Positions 1-11,490 of a stretch of 64,000 nucleotides of DNA are shown here, one piece after another; position 1 is the stretch's first letter, and each line of letters begins with the position of its first letter. The notes under the pieces are model-generated. The model searched no databases. It was not told the origin of the DNA and saw only the letters and a program-made list of their open reading frames with translations. The DNA lies in NCBI GenBank assembly GCA_021018995.1, contig CM037592.1, positions 78,867,301 through 78,931,300 on the forward strand, in the 5' to 3' direction. The DNA comes from Chloranthus sessilifolius (Eukaryota; Streptophyta; Magnoliopsida; Chloranthales; Chloranthaceae). The translations under genes and the position numbers were made by a program.

Positions 1-720
1 TTGAGAGATTCTCAGTTATATGACAAATTCAGTAAATGTGACTTCTGGTTGAGTCAAGTTAGCCTTCTAGGTCATATAATCTCAGAAGCCGGTATTGTCG
101 TAGACCCTGCAAACATAGAGGCTGTAGTGCTCTGGGAGCAGCCACAAATCGTAACAGAGATTCAAAGTTTTCTGGGTTTAGCAGGATATTATCGACGTTT
201 TATAGAAGGATTTTTGAAACTTACTGGACCACTCACGCAAGTCACTCGTAAGAATATCAAATTCGAGTGGAATGAGTCGTGTGAGCAGAGTTTCTAGGAA
301 TTGAAAATGAGACTCACCTCCACCCCTGTGCTAGCGATACCGTCAGACAGTGGAGGGTTTGTTGTCTTCAGTTGTGCCTCGTATAGTGGGTTAGGCTGTG
401 TATTGAATCAGAGGGAATGCGTGATTGCTTATGGTTCCCGACAGTTGAAAGATCACGAGAAGAATGACCCCACTCATGACCTGGAACTAGCAGCGATTAT
501 CTTTGTATTGAAAATTTGGAGACACTATCTTTATGATGAAACCTTCGAGATTTTCACAAATCACAAAAGTCTCAAGTATCTCTTTACACAAAAAGAGCTG
601 AATTTGAGATAGAGAAGATGGATGGAGTTCTTAAAGGACTATGACTGTTCTATCTAGTACCATCCCGGCAAAGCCAATATAGTTGCTAATGCACTGAGTC
701 GAAAGTCATCTGCTCAGTTA
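1..720 (+). mobile_element. Tekay-like fossil: reverse transcriptase end and RNase H
   Basis: Translated matches include the RT-connection block GHIISEAGI and [15 protein letters not shown], typical of Ty3/gypsy pol. An RNase H-type region follows ([20 protein letters not shown], then a block like [10 protein letters not shown] and [19 protein letters not shown]). The segment is a decayed part of the chromovirus that spans the left of the window and makes no working enzyme. Confidence 0.85.
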
Positions 721-1019
721 TCCCATCTTGTGACATGACTACAGAGATGAAAGTTGCTCAATGAGTTAGCTTCATACAATGCCACCCTTGTGGTGAATTC
801 AATTGGAGGTTTACTTGCGACTGTTATGGTATGATCCACACTTTTTTATAGGATCCGAAAACTCCAGATGCATGATACAGAGCTTATTGCCATAAGACAG
901 GGAGTACTCAGTGGACTTTAGCTAGACTTTTCTGTTAAGGATGATGGGTCCTTAGTATTTTGAGGTCGAGTATGTGTACCAAGTGATAGTGCATTGTTTC
1001 ACGAAATTTTAGAAGAGGC

Positions 1020-1800
1020 TCATAAGTCGGCTTATGTTATTCACCCTGGTAGCACGAAGATGTATCAGGATTTGAAGAAAACGTTTTGGTGGAATGGGCT
1101 GAAACACAAAGTGGTATAATATATTGCCAAATGTCTAATTTGCCAACAAGTGAAGGTTCAACACAAACATCCTACAGGCCTTTTACAGTCACTGCCCATC
1201 CCAGAGTAGAAATGGGAGAACATTTCCATGGATTTTATCCTTGGATTCCACGCACACAGAAGGGTTATAATGCGATTTGGGTGATCGTCGATTGTCTCAC
1301 CAAATCAGCACACTTCTTATCCTATAGCACTCAGTATACAACTTCCAAATTAGCCGAAGTCTATCTGAAGGAGATAGTTCGACTACATGGCATACCAGTG
1401 AGCATTGTGTCAGATCGCGATCCATTGTATACGTCACAATTCTGGTAAAGTTTCCAAGAAGGAATGGGTTCCAAGTTGGAGTTTAGTTCGACGTTTCATC
1501 CTCAGACAGATGGATAGACGGAAAGGGTGAATCAGGTGATAGAAGATATGTTACGAGCCTGTATGCTGAATTTTCAAGGATCATGGGATAAGCACTTACC
1601 CCTAATCGAATTCGCATACAACAACAGCTTCCAATCAAGCATCGACATAGCACCGTTTGAAGCACTCTAAAACCGTCGATGAAAATCTCCGATTAACTGG
1701 GAAGAGGTTGGAGAACGTATTATTTTAGGCCCCGATTTGATTGAAAGTACGAATGAAGTTGTATGAGTCATTCGTGAGAGGTTGAAAATCGCTCAGAGTC
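1020..1800 (+). mobile_element. Tekay-like fossil: integrase region
   Basis: Integrase-like translation is visible: a zinc-binding type start (HPGSTKMYQDLKKTFWW), then a catalytic-core type stretch (DCLTKSAHFLSYSTQYTTSKL and VSDRDPLYTSQFW). It continues the pol of the same chromovirus fossil and is decayed. Confidence 0.8.
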
Positions 1801-1967
1801 AGCAAAAGAGTTATGTTGATCTCAAGCGCACCAGTATTGATTTCCAGGTTACTAAAATACCTATACGTACACTTGTCACATTGAATCTAATTATGTTTAT
1901 AAATTGCTAACATCTGCCATAACAGATTGGCGATCACGTCTTTATCAAAATTTCACCAACAAAGGGT

Positions 1968-2345
1968 GTGATGCGATTTGGGAAACGAGGCAAGTCGAGT
2001 CCTCGCTATGTTGGACCATTTCAAGTCTTAGGCAGAGTTGGTGAGGTTGCATATCGAGTTGCGTTACCTCCACACTTAGCCATCATACACGATGTCTTCC
2101 ACGTGTCTATACTGAGGAAGTATATCAGAGATTCAACCCACGTGTTGAATTATCAACCACTCGATGTCCAAGAAGATTTGACGGTGACTGAAGAACCAGT
2201 CCAGATATTGGATCACCGAGACCAAATTCTGAGAACGAAGTGTATTCCACTCGTCCTGGTCCAATGGAAGAATCACGGTGCGAATGAAGCTACCTGGGAA
2301 CGTAAAGCTGACATTCGCAATCAGTATCCCCAATTGTTTACTTAA
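1968..2345 (+). mobile_element. Tekay-like fossil: pol C-terminus with chromodomain
   Basis: The translation contains the integrase C-terminal block (GKRGKSSPRYVGPFQVLGRV, AYRVALPPHLAIIHDVFHVS) followed by a chromodomain-like end (VLVQWKNHGANEATWERKAD). In chromoviruses the chromodomain guides integration into particular chromatin. This block is what places the fossil in the Tekay/Del lineage. Confidence 0.85.
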
Positions 2346-3063
2346 GGTAAGGAAATTATTGCATCAGTTAGAGTGATTTACTGATTTATGATACAAATTT
2401 CTATATACGTTACCATTAAAACGTGCGTATAGATTAGGTCTTAACGGTCGAGAATTTAGTAGGAAATCATTTTGCATGCTCCACACATAAATTGTTAATA
2501 TAAATAAATGAAAATATTTAACTTAAGGCAGTTAAACTACACCCAAACATGTGCATAATATACTTTAAACTACACTTAAACATGTGCATTATATACTTTT
2601 GTAAGAAATAAAATATTTGAACCCCTCCTAATGATAAAAATTATCGTAACACAATTTTAGATAAACCATAGGGATATTTGAAACAGAGGGATGTAAAAAA
2701 TTTGACCCAAAACCAACTAACCTACATGGCTAACACCAAGCCAAGGCTTGATTGCCGCGACAAGCACTAAGAGTTGCCGCGGCAACTGAGGAGCATATAT
2801 GTGGGGCCACAAAGTCCCAAATCATTATTTTTCTTATCATTTTTGTTGTGGGGTCTCTAGTTTTCTACCTCCTGTGACACGCATCCATTTTTGAGTTCGA
2901 AATCTTCCTATTCTCTCGCCAAATCTTTCGCAAGTTTCAAAATCACGTTAGCCTTATCAACTCCAACTCGATTTTTTGAATTATTCTTTGAATTCGGGCG
3001 CGTTCTTAAGGTAAAACCCTAGTTCCCTCTCTTTCTTAATTACTTTCGTTTATTGTAAATACA
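2346..3063 (+). other. Spacer between pol and the extra ORF of the Tekay-like fossil
   Basis: No ORF of note. It holds a near-repeat pair at about 2532-2600 (ACTTTAAACTACAC-type units) and two 12-bp palindromic motifs of the form TTGCCGCGRCAA at 2752-2763 and 2774-2785. The same motif recurs four times in the 3' LTR. The 200 bases before the extra ORF are pyrimidine-rich and could serve as a leader, but no promoter element is clear. Confidence 0.5.
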
Positions 3064-4411
3064 ATGCCTCCTAGGAAAATTGTTGCCTCTAAACTTACGC
3101 TTGTACGCCCAAAAGCGTCGGCAAGATCCAAGGGCAAAGCCCCATCAACCTCCCAATCTTATTCCGATCCACCCATGGATCGTGAAGAGCCCGTTCCGTG
3201 GTGGAACGCAAAGGCAATTGAACCTGATTGGATTTTTGATCAGACCTTGCTCGCCCCCACTGACATGACTGCATGGTCTCTAATTTATCTTAAACGAGCA
3301 AGTCTAGAAGCCCTCTTTCAACCCGTACATCCACATTTTTACTCTCGACTAGTACGACTGTTTTACCAAAATTTAAAGGTCGTCGAGTTCGATGGTGAAT
3401 TAGACATCGAGATCGATGGACGTAAATTCCACTTCGAACTTCATGACATAGCCGAAGCCATGGATTGTAGCGCGACGTACGATGCTAGTCAAGGTCTCCA
3501 AGCCCCTCGACTCAATGATGTAAAATTTAAGTACATCACCACTAAAATGACCGGAGGACAAACTACTCTCGGTCTAGGGGTTCGTCGAAGTCAATTACCA
3601 CAAGATAAGTTGTTTTTAGATGTGGTATTTAGACATAATCTCTACCCCATGCAACATGAACGCGAGAGACGCGACGCTTTGCTACAAGCCCTCTTTGCTG
3701 TTCATGAAAATCAGTGGCTCAATGCCACGAAACTAGTTTGGGAAGGTATTAAATATGCAAGCATTCATCATCTCAGCAATGTTCTCGCCCCTATGACATC
3801 TCTTCCTTATGTGCGTATCATCTCTCGACTCCTAGATAATCATAGAGATGCCAACAATGCAACCCATATCAGATACCGCCCGGGGAGGAATAGCGAACTG
3901 ATCATATTCGCTTGTTTACCCCAGCCAAATGGAAGAACATTTATCAACGATGTCAGCAATCCGTTAAAGTTCGGCAAGTTCCCCAACCACCTGCTCATGA
4001 TGAACCACATATTCCACCTTTTATGCTACATCACAGTAGCCTAGAGCTACACCCCCAGGATCGATACCTCCTCAAGAAGAAACCTTTACAATCTCCGACC
4101 TCGCTCGTCAAATGATGGAGAACCAACAACAAAACCTCCTACAATTTGAAAACCTTCACCGGAATAATTACATGCTCCATCAACGCATTGATTACCTCGA
4201 CGAGGCCACCACTATTATGATGGAACATATCTTCAAAACAGCCTCATCCCTTTATGTTGGTTGTGCCCGGAATTTTGAGTTTGCATACACTCGCAATGCA
4301 GCCACTTTGGTGCCGGAGACCGCTCAGAAGGGTACCGGACCATCTTCTGCTGGTGGAAGTCAGAGTGGACCACAGCCTAGCGAGTACACTCTCACTCCTT
4401 ACATTACATAA
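3064..4411 (+). mobile_element. Extra sense ORF region between pol and the 3' LTR
   Basis: A coding region on the same strand as pol, downstream of the chromodomain. The first part (3064-4044) has a basic start (MPPRKIVASK, KASARSKGKAP) and then a globular region with FYQNLKVVEFDGELDIEIDG and FHFELHDIAEAMD. This resembles the plant retrotransposon-associated 'putative plant transposon protein' type domain found in many gypsy elements. The second part (4112-4411) is Gln/Leu/His rich, may form a coiled coil, and ends in a Gly/Ser/Pro tail. Function is unknown. It is treated as part of the fossil element. Origin by capture from another retroelement or a host gene is inference. Confidence 0.6.
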
Positions 4412-4508
4412 TCATTTTAATAATGTATGTTGAATCTGTTATGATTTGACTCTAATTAACATATTAATGTTCACACTAATTGTTCTTGTTTTTCTTACAT
4501 CTGTATGT

Positions 4509-4510
<2 letters not shown>

Positions 4511-4546
<36 letters not shown>
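4511..4546. repeat. (AT)n microsatellite
   Basis: About 18 AT dinucleotides in a row, between the extra ORF and the polypurine tract of the Tekay-like fossil. Confidence 0.95.
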
Positions 4547-4549
<3 letters not shown>

Positions 4550-5637
4550 CACATATATCCTATGCTTTGATTAGTTATCAGATAGTTCTTCATTTATTTT
4601 CGAGGACGAAATCCCTTCAGGAGGGGAGGGTTTAACAAAAGCCAAATTTGAACATGACAATACCGGGTACGGACTCGAGTACGGTCAGGCTTGTGCCTAA
4701 CACGGGATACAAAGAACTGATTTGAATTTGGTAATGATGACTGTTAAATAGTGGGCCCTTAGTGGCCTAGTATATTGATTTAGTTGACCAGGTACCCCAA
4801 TCACTCAAATAACAGTGTATTAGATATACACTAGAAATTTTGTAGCTGACCCATATACTTAATATAAGTATATTAAGTATACCCTTAAAATTTGCATTAC
4901 CCCATACACCATAATTAGTGTAATAGAAATACACTGAAACTAAGCCTTATAACAAATCTCATCTGCCTTTTGACTCCACGTATGTATGAGTCACTTTTGT
5001 ATTGCATGCACGTCAAGTGCAATTGAGATAAAAGCACTCTCGCTATCCTTCCCAATTATCTCACTTTGATCTTCAAGACCAAACAGAATCCCGCAGAAAA
5101 AATCCTCTTCTACCTCTCAAAACCATTTCTTTGTGGGAAGAATCCCAATCCTAATCTCTTCAAACACTTGGGTGACATGGTCACCCTACGTTTCGATTGG
5201 GAGAAATTGAGAAAAACGAGTGGCTGATCTCTTAGATAGCCTCACATCCCTACTTCCGAAATCGATCTCACAATTTCGACATCGACGCCATTTCAACGTC
5301 ATTGTAATCAAGGAATCCACAAAAAGGTATTCCATAACGCGAGCCACGCATTAACTTATTTTCTTTTGCAATAGATTATAGGTAATTGATGCCGACTCCG
5401 TGAGATCGGATCAACAATTAGAGAAATCGGTCATATGTGAGGGTTCGGAGCCAAAATCTTTGATTTCCAAAGCTCCGAAACTTGGCATACCAATTTAGTA
5501 ATACCAATGAGTTATCTGTTAAAATGTTAACCTGAAAAAAATAGTGTAAAAGACATAGGAGCAATAGAGAGGAAGCTCAGAGAAATCGAGAACCAAACGC
5601 AGAGGAAGAAGCACGCAGCAGGCCAAGTCTATCAGGC

Positions 5638-5719
5638 TTGCCGCAACAACACTTAGGTTGCCGCAGCAAGGTGTTAGCTGAGTGGCTTGCCGCGACAACC
5701 CTGTGCCTTGCCGTGACAA
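5638..5719 (+). repeat. Four TTGCCGC(A/G)(A/G)CAA motifs in the LTR
   Basis: Four 12-bp near-palindromes at 5638-5649, 5658-5669, 5687-5698 and 5708-5719. They match the pair at 2752-2785 in the spacer before the extra ORF. The perfect form is TTGCCGCGGCAA. A binding-site role is possible but not shown. Confidence 0.8.
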
Positions 5720-6182
5720 CCCTGTGTATAACTGTGTGCTATTTTTTGTTGAGCCTTAAGGCTAGTCGATCATATAGTCTAAAAGTAAGAAGTCTGTAAT
5801 GACCCAGTATGCATGCTAAGCATGCTGAAAACGATTATATGCATCTTAGGTACTCATGAGGAGCTCGTAAAAAGAGACTTTAGCTTGGATTCATGCACGT
5901 GTAACACGTAGACTTGATCGCAAGGTAGGGATTTGACCTTGCTGGTTTATATGTTATTTCTCATTCTAAATTTTGATAGCAAGTTATAATACGTGTCTGA
6001 TTATTAATCATCTAGTTATACTAGTTTTAGTTTCGATGCATGAACATGCTTATGTCTTGCCTTGTATTGATTTCATAACCTCATGATCGATATATATAAT
6101 GCTCTCACATGCCTGATACCATGCAATTGTCGCATCTTTGTTTTCTCTTGATTCCTTATATACGCATGCTTTGTTTTGAGCC

Positions 6183-6295
6183 AAGTGATCCCGCTAACTC
6201 GGGAGCTTGACTGTATATTTAAAAAAAACAAGTGATCCTGCTAACTCGAGAGCTTGGTGCCTCGGTTCCAGTGATCCCGCTAACTCGGGAGCTTG
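6183..6295 (+). repeat. Three copies of a 26-bp hairpin repeat in the LTR
   Basis: Copies at 6183-6209, 6231-6256 and 6270-6295 share GATCCCGCTAACTCGGGAGC. Each contains a short self-complementary CCCG...CGGG core. Spacings differ, so this is a dispersed cluster and not a strict tandem array. Confidence 0.9.
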
Positions 6296-7073
6296 AAAAT
6301 CTGGTTTCTTGTATATGTCTGTTTTACGTCTGATAGCTTGTTTAAGCTAAATATGTTTCAGTATGATTCCTTATACTCGTTCCAGCATGGCTCCGTTGCA
6401 TGATAAAGATTATTAGCATGATTAAATATTATTTATATTATAAATTGCTAAAATGGATATAAAGTAAGATAAAATGTGTTTTGATCTGTATTTTATGCAT
6501 CAATAACATGAATTGACATACTAACGTATGGGCTAGTATTGTTAATTCCTTACTGAGCTTAGATGATAGCTCATCCCGTGACTCCATATCAAACTGTAGG
6601 CCTTGATCAGGACCCTGAGCATGAGGGTGATCCTACATACCAGCCTGAGAAAGAAGAGGAAGAGGGAGAAGAGTTTGCTGAGGACTTCTTTCCTTAGACT
6701 TGATAGAGAGAGAAACATATTTTGAGAGAGAAAAACTTGTGTAAGAAATAATACAATATTTTTGGATACCCTCATTACTATACATGTATAGGTTTTCTTT
6801 CCATTGTTTATATGACGGATGACCGTCATCGGTGAAAAGCTGTACATAGCACCTATTAGTTATTTTATTTTATTTTATATCTTTTTGTTTATTTTACTGC
6901 TTTAGATAGAAGAATGAATATCAGATGTGTGCCATCTATGTGTCCATGTAAGAGTTAGTAATTTGCTTTCACAATATAATGCTTTGTACGTGATGCACTT
7001 GTAAGAAAGGATCGTGTTAAGTGATTCGACGACGTGACCTTTCCAGTAAAATATAAGGGGAAAAGTCGGGCCG

Positions 7074-7309
7074 TCATAGCTGCTTTACCTCTAGGCATAA
7101 TCGAGGCATTTGAAGACTTAGCCAATAGATTCCTAGACCAATATCAACACTTAATTCACGACAAGATCAGTCTCACTGAGTTGATGCACACAAGACAAGA
7201 TGACGAAGACTTCTTGATGTTCGCCAACTGTTGGAGAAGTCAGACCGCCCGAGTGGGGAATCAAATAAAAGAAAGCAATGTGATAGAAATCATGATTGGC
7301 AATACCTGA
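7074..7309 (+). mobile_element. Tat-like fossil: gag fragment
   Basis: The translation has the retrotransposon gag core pattern: LPLGIIEAFEDLANRFLDQY, then LTELMHTRQDDEDFLMFANC. Plant gypsy gags share the 'L..F.DQ' and 'L..RQ..dE.....F..R' pattern. The upstream part of the open frame (before about 7074) belongs to the Tekay-like LTR, so the open frame crosses the insertion junction and is not a gene of its own. Confidence 0.7.
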
Positions 7310-7393
7310 GAGCCTCTTCAAAGCGTTCTTATCCTAAGCGACTACTCTGATTTCTCTAGCCTCCGTGAACGTGCCTCACGCATAGGGCGTCGC

Positions 7394-9440
7394 TTGAAGA
7401 ATGGAGATCTCAATCTCTCTACCCTAACATCTAATGGACTCCCTTCCGACCCTGAGACAAGCACCCTAAATGAAACTCTGAGCCCCGAACAAATCAACAC
7501 GAACCAAGAACAAAACCAAACAAACTTTCAACCATACCACCCATATGACCAAGCTCAAGATTTATACACAAACCAAGATCAACACCCTTACCAACCTTTA
7601 TACACCAACCAATATACAAACTTGCACTACGATCAAAACTAATACCCCAACGACACGCAAACTAATGTCACCTATTACAATGCATTGTTCGATCAACTCA
7701 ACGCGTGTACGATGCCATACACTCATTCACCCCGCCCCATTCCACCTAGCTAGCCTGATCCGAAGGATTGAACCTCCTTCAGAGCAAGTTCATACTATTC
7801 GCTCACAACCAACTAACCCTGTCCCGCGCACCAATAAATACGAAATTACCTTTCGCCCAGAACCGGTCACTAAGATCACTAAAATTCAAACTATCACCGA
7901 ATCCACCCCTAAACTAACTCAACCCATCACCAAACTAATCGCCAAGCTCAATGCACTTATCTCCGAACCAACTCAGCCTATCCTTGAATCCAATAACCTA
8001 CCAACAAACAATTCAATCCCCACACCTCTTGAACAGACGCCCAAACCAATGATGCAAACTACCCCCGAACAGGCTCATGTGCCGATTCTAGAAGTAATTT
8101 TCGAACCAATCAATCGGTATTATACTACGCCATTCATACTTAAACCAATTACAAAACTAAACTCTGAACCTAAACCAGTAATCAAATCTGCCCCCGAAAG
8201 CACCAGTCCTATTGCTTCCAAATCAACTCTGAAACTAACTCCCAAAACCAAACACATTGTCAAACACATTGCCCCACCAATCTCAAAACCAGTCCCTGAA
8301 TCAATTCCTACACCTGCTTTAAAACTTGAACTCAATAACAAACACATCTCTCCACTAACCTCAGAATCAACTCCCAGATCAGTCTCTACACCCGCCTTAA
8401 AACCTAAACTCACAACCGAACTCGTCACCTCACCAACTTCAAAATGAGACCCCGAATCTGGCCCTGTTGCCAAAAAGACCTCCTAACCACCCACTCCAGA
8501 ATCACTTGTTGGGCTAATTTCGAAACCAACTCATGAATCAACCCCTACAGAACTCGCCACCGAACTCAGACCCACTATCGAACTTTTTGTTCCACCGACT
8601 CCGAAACTAAACCTTGAACCTAAACTTATCATGAAATCGATCGTCAAACTTGAACCTACCATCAAACCTAAACTGATCACCGAACACAAACCTGTCGTCA
8701 AACCTCAAATTATCAACAAATCCAAACCTAGTGTTGAACATGAACCCATTGTCAAAATATAGCCCATCATTAAACTTGAACCCGTCATTAAACTTGGACC
8801 TGTCATCAAACGGGAACTCGTTATAAAAACTAAACCTATCATCAAAATAGAACCTATTATCAAAACTAAACTTATCATCAAACCTAAACCTACTATCAAG
8901 ATTAAACCTATGATAAAACCTAAACTTATCATCAAACCTAAACCTATCATCAAACCTAAACCTACTATCAAAACTAAACCTATTATCGAATCTAAACCTA
9001 TTATCGAACATGAACCTATCATCGAACCTAAACCCATGATCGAACTTGAACCTGTCATCAGACACGAAACCAAACCGATCATTGAACTTAAACCAATCGT
9101 CGAACCTAGACCTGAACCTATCATCAACCTTGCACCCGTCCACAAGCTCGAACCCACCATCAAAAGAGAACCCGCCATCAAACCCGAACCCATGGTCAAA
9201 TCTGAACCTTTTGTCAAGCTCGACTCTGTTATCGAACATGAACCATCAGCAAAATCGAACCTATTCCTACAACACCAACTCTACTCACCTTTGACCCAAC
9301 CACCGAACCTATCAAAGAGCCGATCATCGCTCCCACTTTGGAAATCAAGCTAGACTTAAATCCTACGACCTCGATCAACATCCAAATCGGCATATCGCCG
9401 AACTCTGAAATCCCACCACAACACAAACTCGACATCATAA
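7394..9440 (+). mobile_element. Pro/Lys/Glu/Thr-rich low-complexity coding-like region of the Tat-like fossil
   Basis: Downstream of the gag fragment the plus strand stays largely open in compositionally biased sequence: first Asn/Gln/Tyr-rich (7394-7642), then rich in Pro, Thr, Ser and Lys (7545-8447), then a PKPIIK-type repeat. No domain is recognisable. It probably derives from the linker after gag, inflated by repeat expansion. Confidence 0.45.
8600..9240. repeat. 18-bp minisatellite (CCTAAACCTATCATCAAA-type)
   Basis: About 35 degenerate copies of an 18-bp unit, itself made of two related 9-mers. On the plus strand it reads as PKPIIK-like repeats. On the minus strand it gives a 210-codon open frame of RFRFDD-type repeats (8607-9239). 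The antisense frame is most simply a by-product of the repeat. Confidence 0.9.
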
Positions 9441-10182
9441 CTAAGACCGATTCTAATCACCGGATCCATATTTCCTAGACCTCACAATCAAAACCTTCAC
9501 ATAACACCAACCGACAACGAAATCGCTACGTCAAAGAGTCGACACTAAACCTCCTGGAAAAATTATCAACAAAACTTTAAAATAAGCTCGCTATAAATCC
9601 AAAGTGCGAATTAAACAAAACAAGCAGAATTAAACAAAACTAAAAATCCACACGCCAAGGAAGGGTCCACCATGGTCCACACTTCCTTATCTTCTTCTTT
9701 GATTCTGCCTTTGTCTCACCTTATCACTCTCTTTACGAAATCAACATCACTCTCCCCTTCAACTGACTCTTTCCATCATATCAAAACAACGCAACCCAAA
9801 AAATTCCCAAATAATCACCAACTAAAAATAATAACATTACACAAAACCTCATGGGAAGGACCCTATCTCGTACCCCAACTTTACAACATGCCCCATTCCA
9901 TTGAGAGGCTAAAGAGGGTCCCTCCCGACAAGGAGACCCTGACCATAAAAGGCCTATCGAAGGAAGAAATCAAATGACGCCACACCTATTTTGACAAGCC
10001 CTGTATCACTCAAAACATGAACACAAATATAACATCTCTCTCATCCCAGATCAATTAGGTCGAGAGGGATCAAGGACCCTGAAATAATATTATCTAATCA
10101 AACGGTCACTTCGACCATCTAATATGTCCCACAAATTGGACTTCCTGAGTCAGTCTCTGCTTAAGGAACTGATGTTGTATCA

Positions 10183-10188
10183 TAAAAA

Positions 10189-10219
<31 letters not shown>

Positions 10220-10221
10220 TA
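10183..10221. repeat. Poly-A followed by (TA)n
   Basis: Fourteen A residues followed by about twelve TA units inside the Tat-like internal region. Confidence 0.9.
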
Positions 10222-10929
10222 CAAAATAAAAAATATATTATCTGCCCAACAATATATCTAACTTATAACTCTTACTTGACCAAGAACTCGAAGTCGGGGA
10301 GCTAATGCTAATAAAAAAATGCCTACACAACCACCTCACCTGGAGGCAATCAAACCCGTATGGGAAGTACTTATATTATCTCAGCAACATGCCCAAGAAA
10401 CAGCCATAGGGGAAGGACTTTCTGACCCTTAGAATCATAACTCAATGACCATCATGTCTTGTAGCCTAAACAAACACACTTATATACCTATCATCCTCGT
10501 AGTCATCACAAGGCATTCGCCAGTCATAGGTCATTATTTTCGAAACTATTTTGTGTATCATTTGGCTCATTGACCACTCTCCTATTCGAGCAAGTTGATC
10601 CAAAGGACTAGTGGATCATGAAACTCTCTTTCTGAAATATAGAAAATTCTGGATTCTCATACACCCTCTTTAGCCATTAGAGTCGATGTTAGAGCAAAAA
10701 AATGAAAATGTAAGGTTCCATCAAACGTCATAATTTTTGCGTTAGCAGGTTGTTTAAAATATATATATATGAAAAGAAGCACAACCGAGCGAGAGCAATA
10801 CGATGAATGAACAGTCAATGAATTTAGGAAACATAAGCAAATTGTGAGGGCATTCCTACTATTTTCATTAGGAGAGCATAAGCAAACCCTGAGGGTCTCC
10901 CTGCCATTTTTACACTACTAGATATTATC

Positions 10930-11253
10930 GTACGGTGGTGAGAGGAGGATAAAAATCCTGATAACCATAGAATTTGAGACTTTGATGGTGCTAGACCATG
11001 ACGGAGAGCTCAATTATGACACCGCATTCCCCACCCGAGAAGAAAGTAGTTGACTACTATTTCCAAATTTGGTTGAGTGAGAAGCTACCCTTAGATCAAT
11101 AAACCTTACCTCTTCTTCACCCTTTGTAGTCAATTACTTTCTTCTCGAGTGGGGAATGCGGTGTCATAATTGAGCTCTCCGTCATGGTCCAGTACCATCA
11201 AAGTCTCAAATTCTATGTTTAGTAGGATTTTTATCCTCTTCCCACCACCGTAC
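10930..11253. repeat. Large inverted repeat, about 128-bp arms
   Basis: Left arm 10930-11057 and right arm 11126-11253 are reverse complements with roughly 93 percent identity by eye, separated by 68 bp. Each arm includes the block GAGAGCTCAATTATGACACC or its complement. Transcription would give a long hairpin RNA. It lies in the non-coding part of the Tat-like fossil. Confidence 0.9.
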
Positions 11254-11490
11254 AATGAGTCAAACGATGAGAATAAAAATAAAAAATTCTCGAATGACAA
11301 ATATTGCAATCACTCATTACCTACCAGTCACCTCAACCCTTCTAAAAGCTGCGATACATGATGATCGTTCAACACTTACAAATTTGAGCCCGACATATGG
11401 CCGAAATAATCAAGCTACCTCCCAATGTGGGATCATCACAAACACACTCTAGGACATTTGTGAGGCAAATGAAAGTCCCATTGTCACTTG

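Larger units (their letters stand above)
1..7073 (+). mobile_element. Tekay/Del-like Ty3/gypsy chromovirus fossil (3' part)
   Basis: The 3' portion of a chromovirus; its 5' part lies before the window. In order: end of reverse transcriptase with RNase H, integrase, a C-terminal chromodomain, a spacer, an extra sense ORF, a polypurine tract, and a long 3' LTR. The protein end, with a VLVQWKNHG...ATWE block, is the type known from Tekay/Del chromoviruses. The pol part is broken at several points, so the copy is dead. The 5' LTR is not visible, so age cannot be read from LTR divergence. Sequence of a Tat-like element resumes directly after its 3' LTR, so this element was inserted into that one. 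Confidence 0.85.
4619..7073 (+). mobile_element. Polypurine tract and 3' LTR of the Tekay-like fossil
   Basis: A purine run (AGGAGGGGAGGG, 4619-4630) follows the CGAGGACGAAAT block that typically precedes the 3' LTR in this lineage. The LTR then runs from about 4631 to about 7073, ending in CGGGCCGTCATA, close to the GGCCGTCACA end seen in the second Tekay/Del-type LTR at 17754. Length of about 2.4 kb fits the long LTRs of this lineage. It carries a 26-bp repeat in three copies and four TTGCCGC-type palindromes. The exact first base is uncertain; a TGTAATGACCC start at 5795 is an alternative. Confidence 0.7.

Noticed and set aside
8607-9239. 210-codon minus-strand ORF rich in Phe, Asp and Arg
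   Set aside because: It is the reverse reading of an 18-bp minisatellite; no start context or domain.
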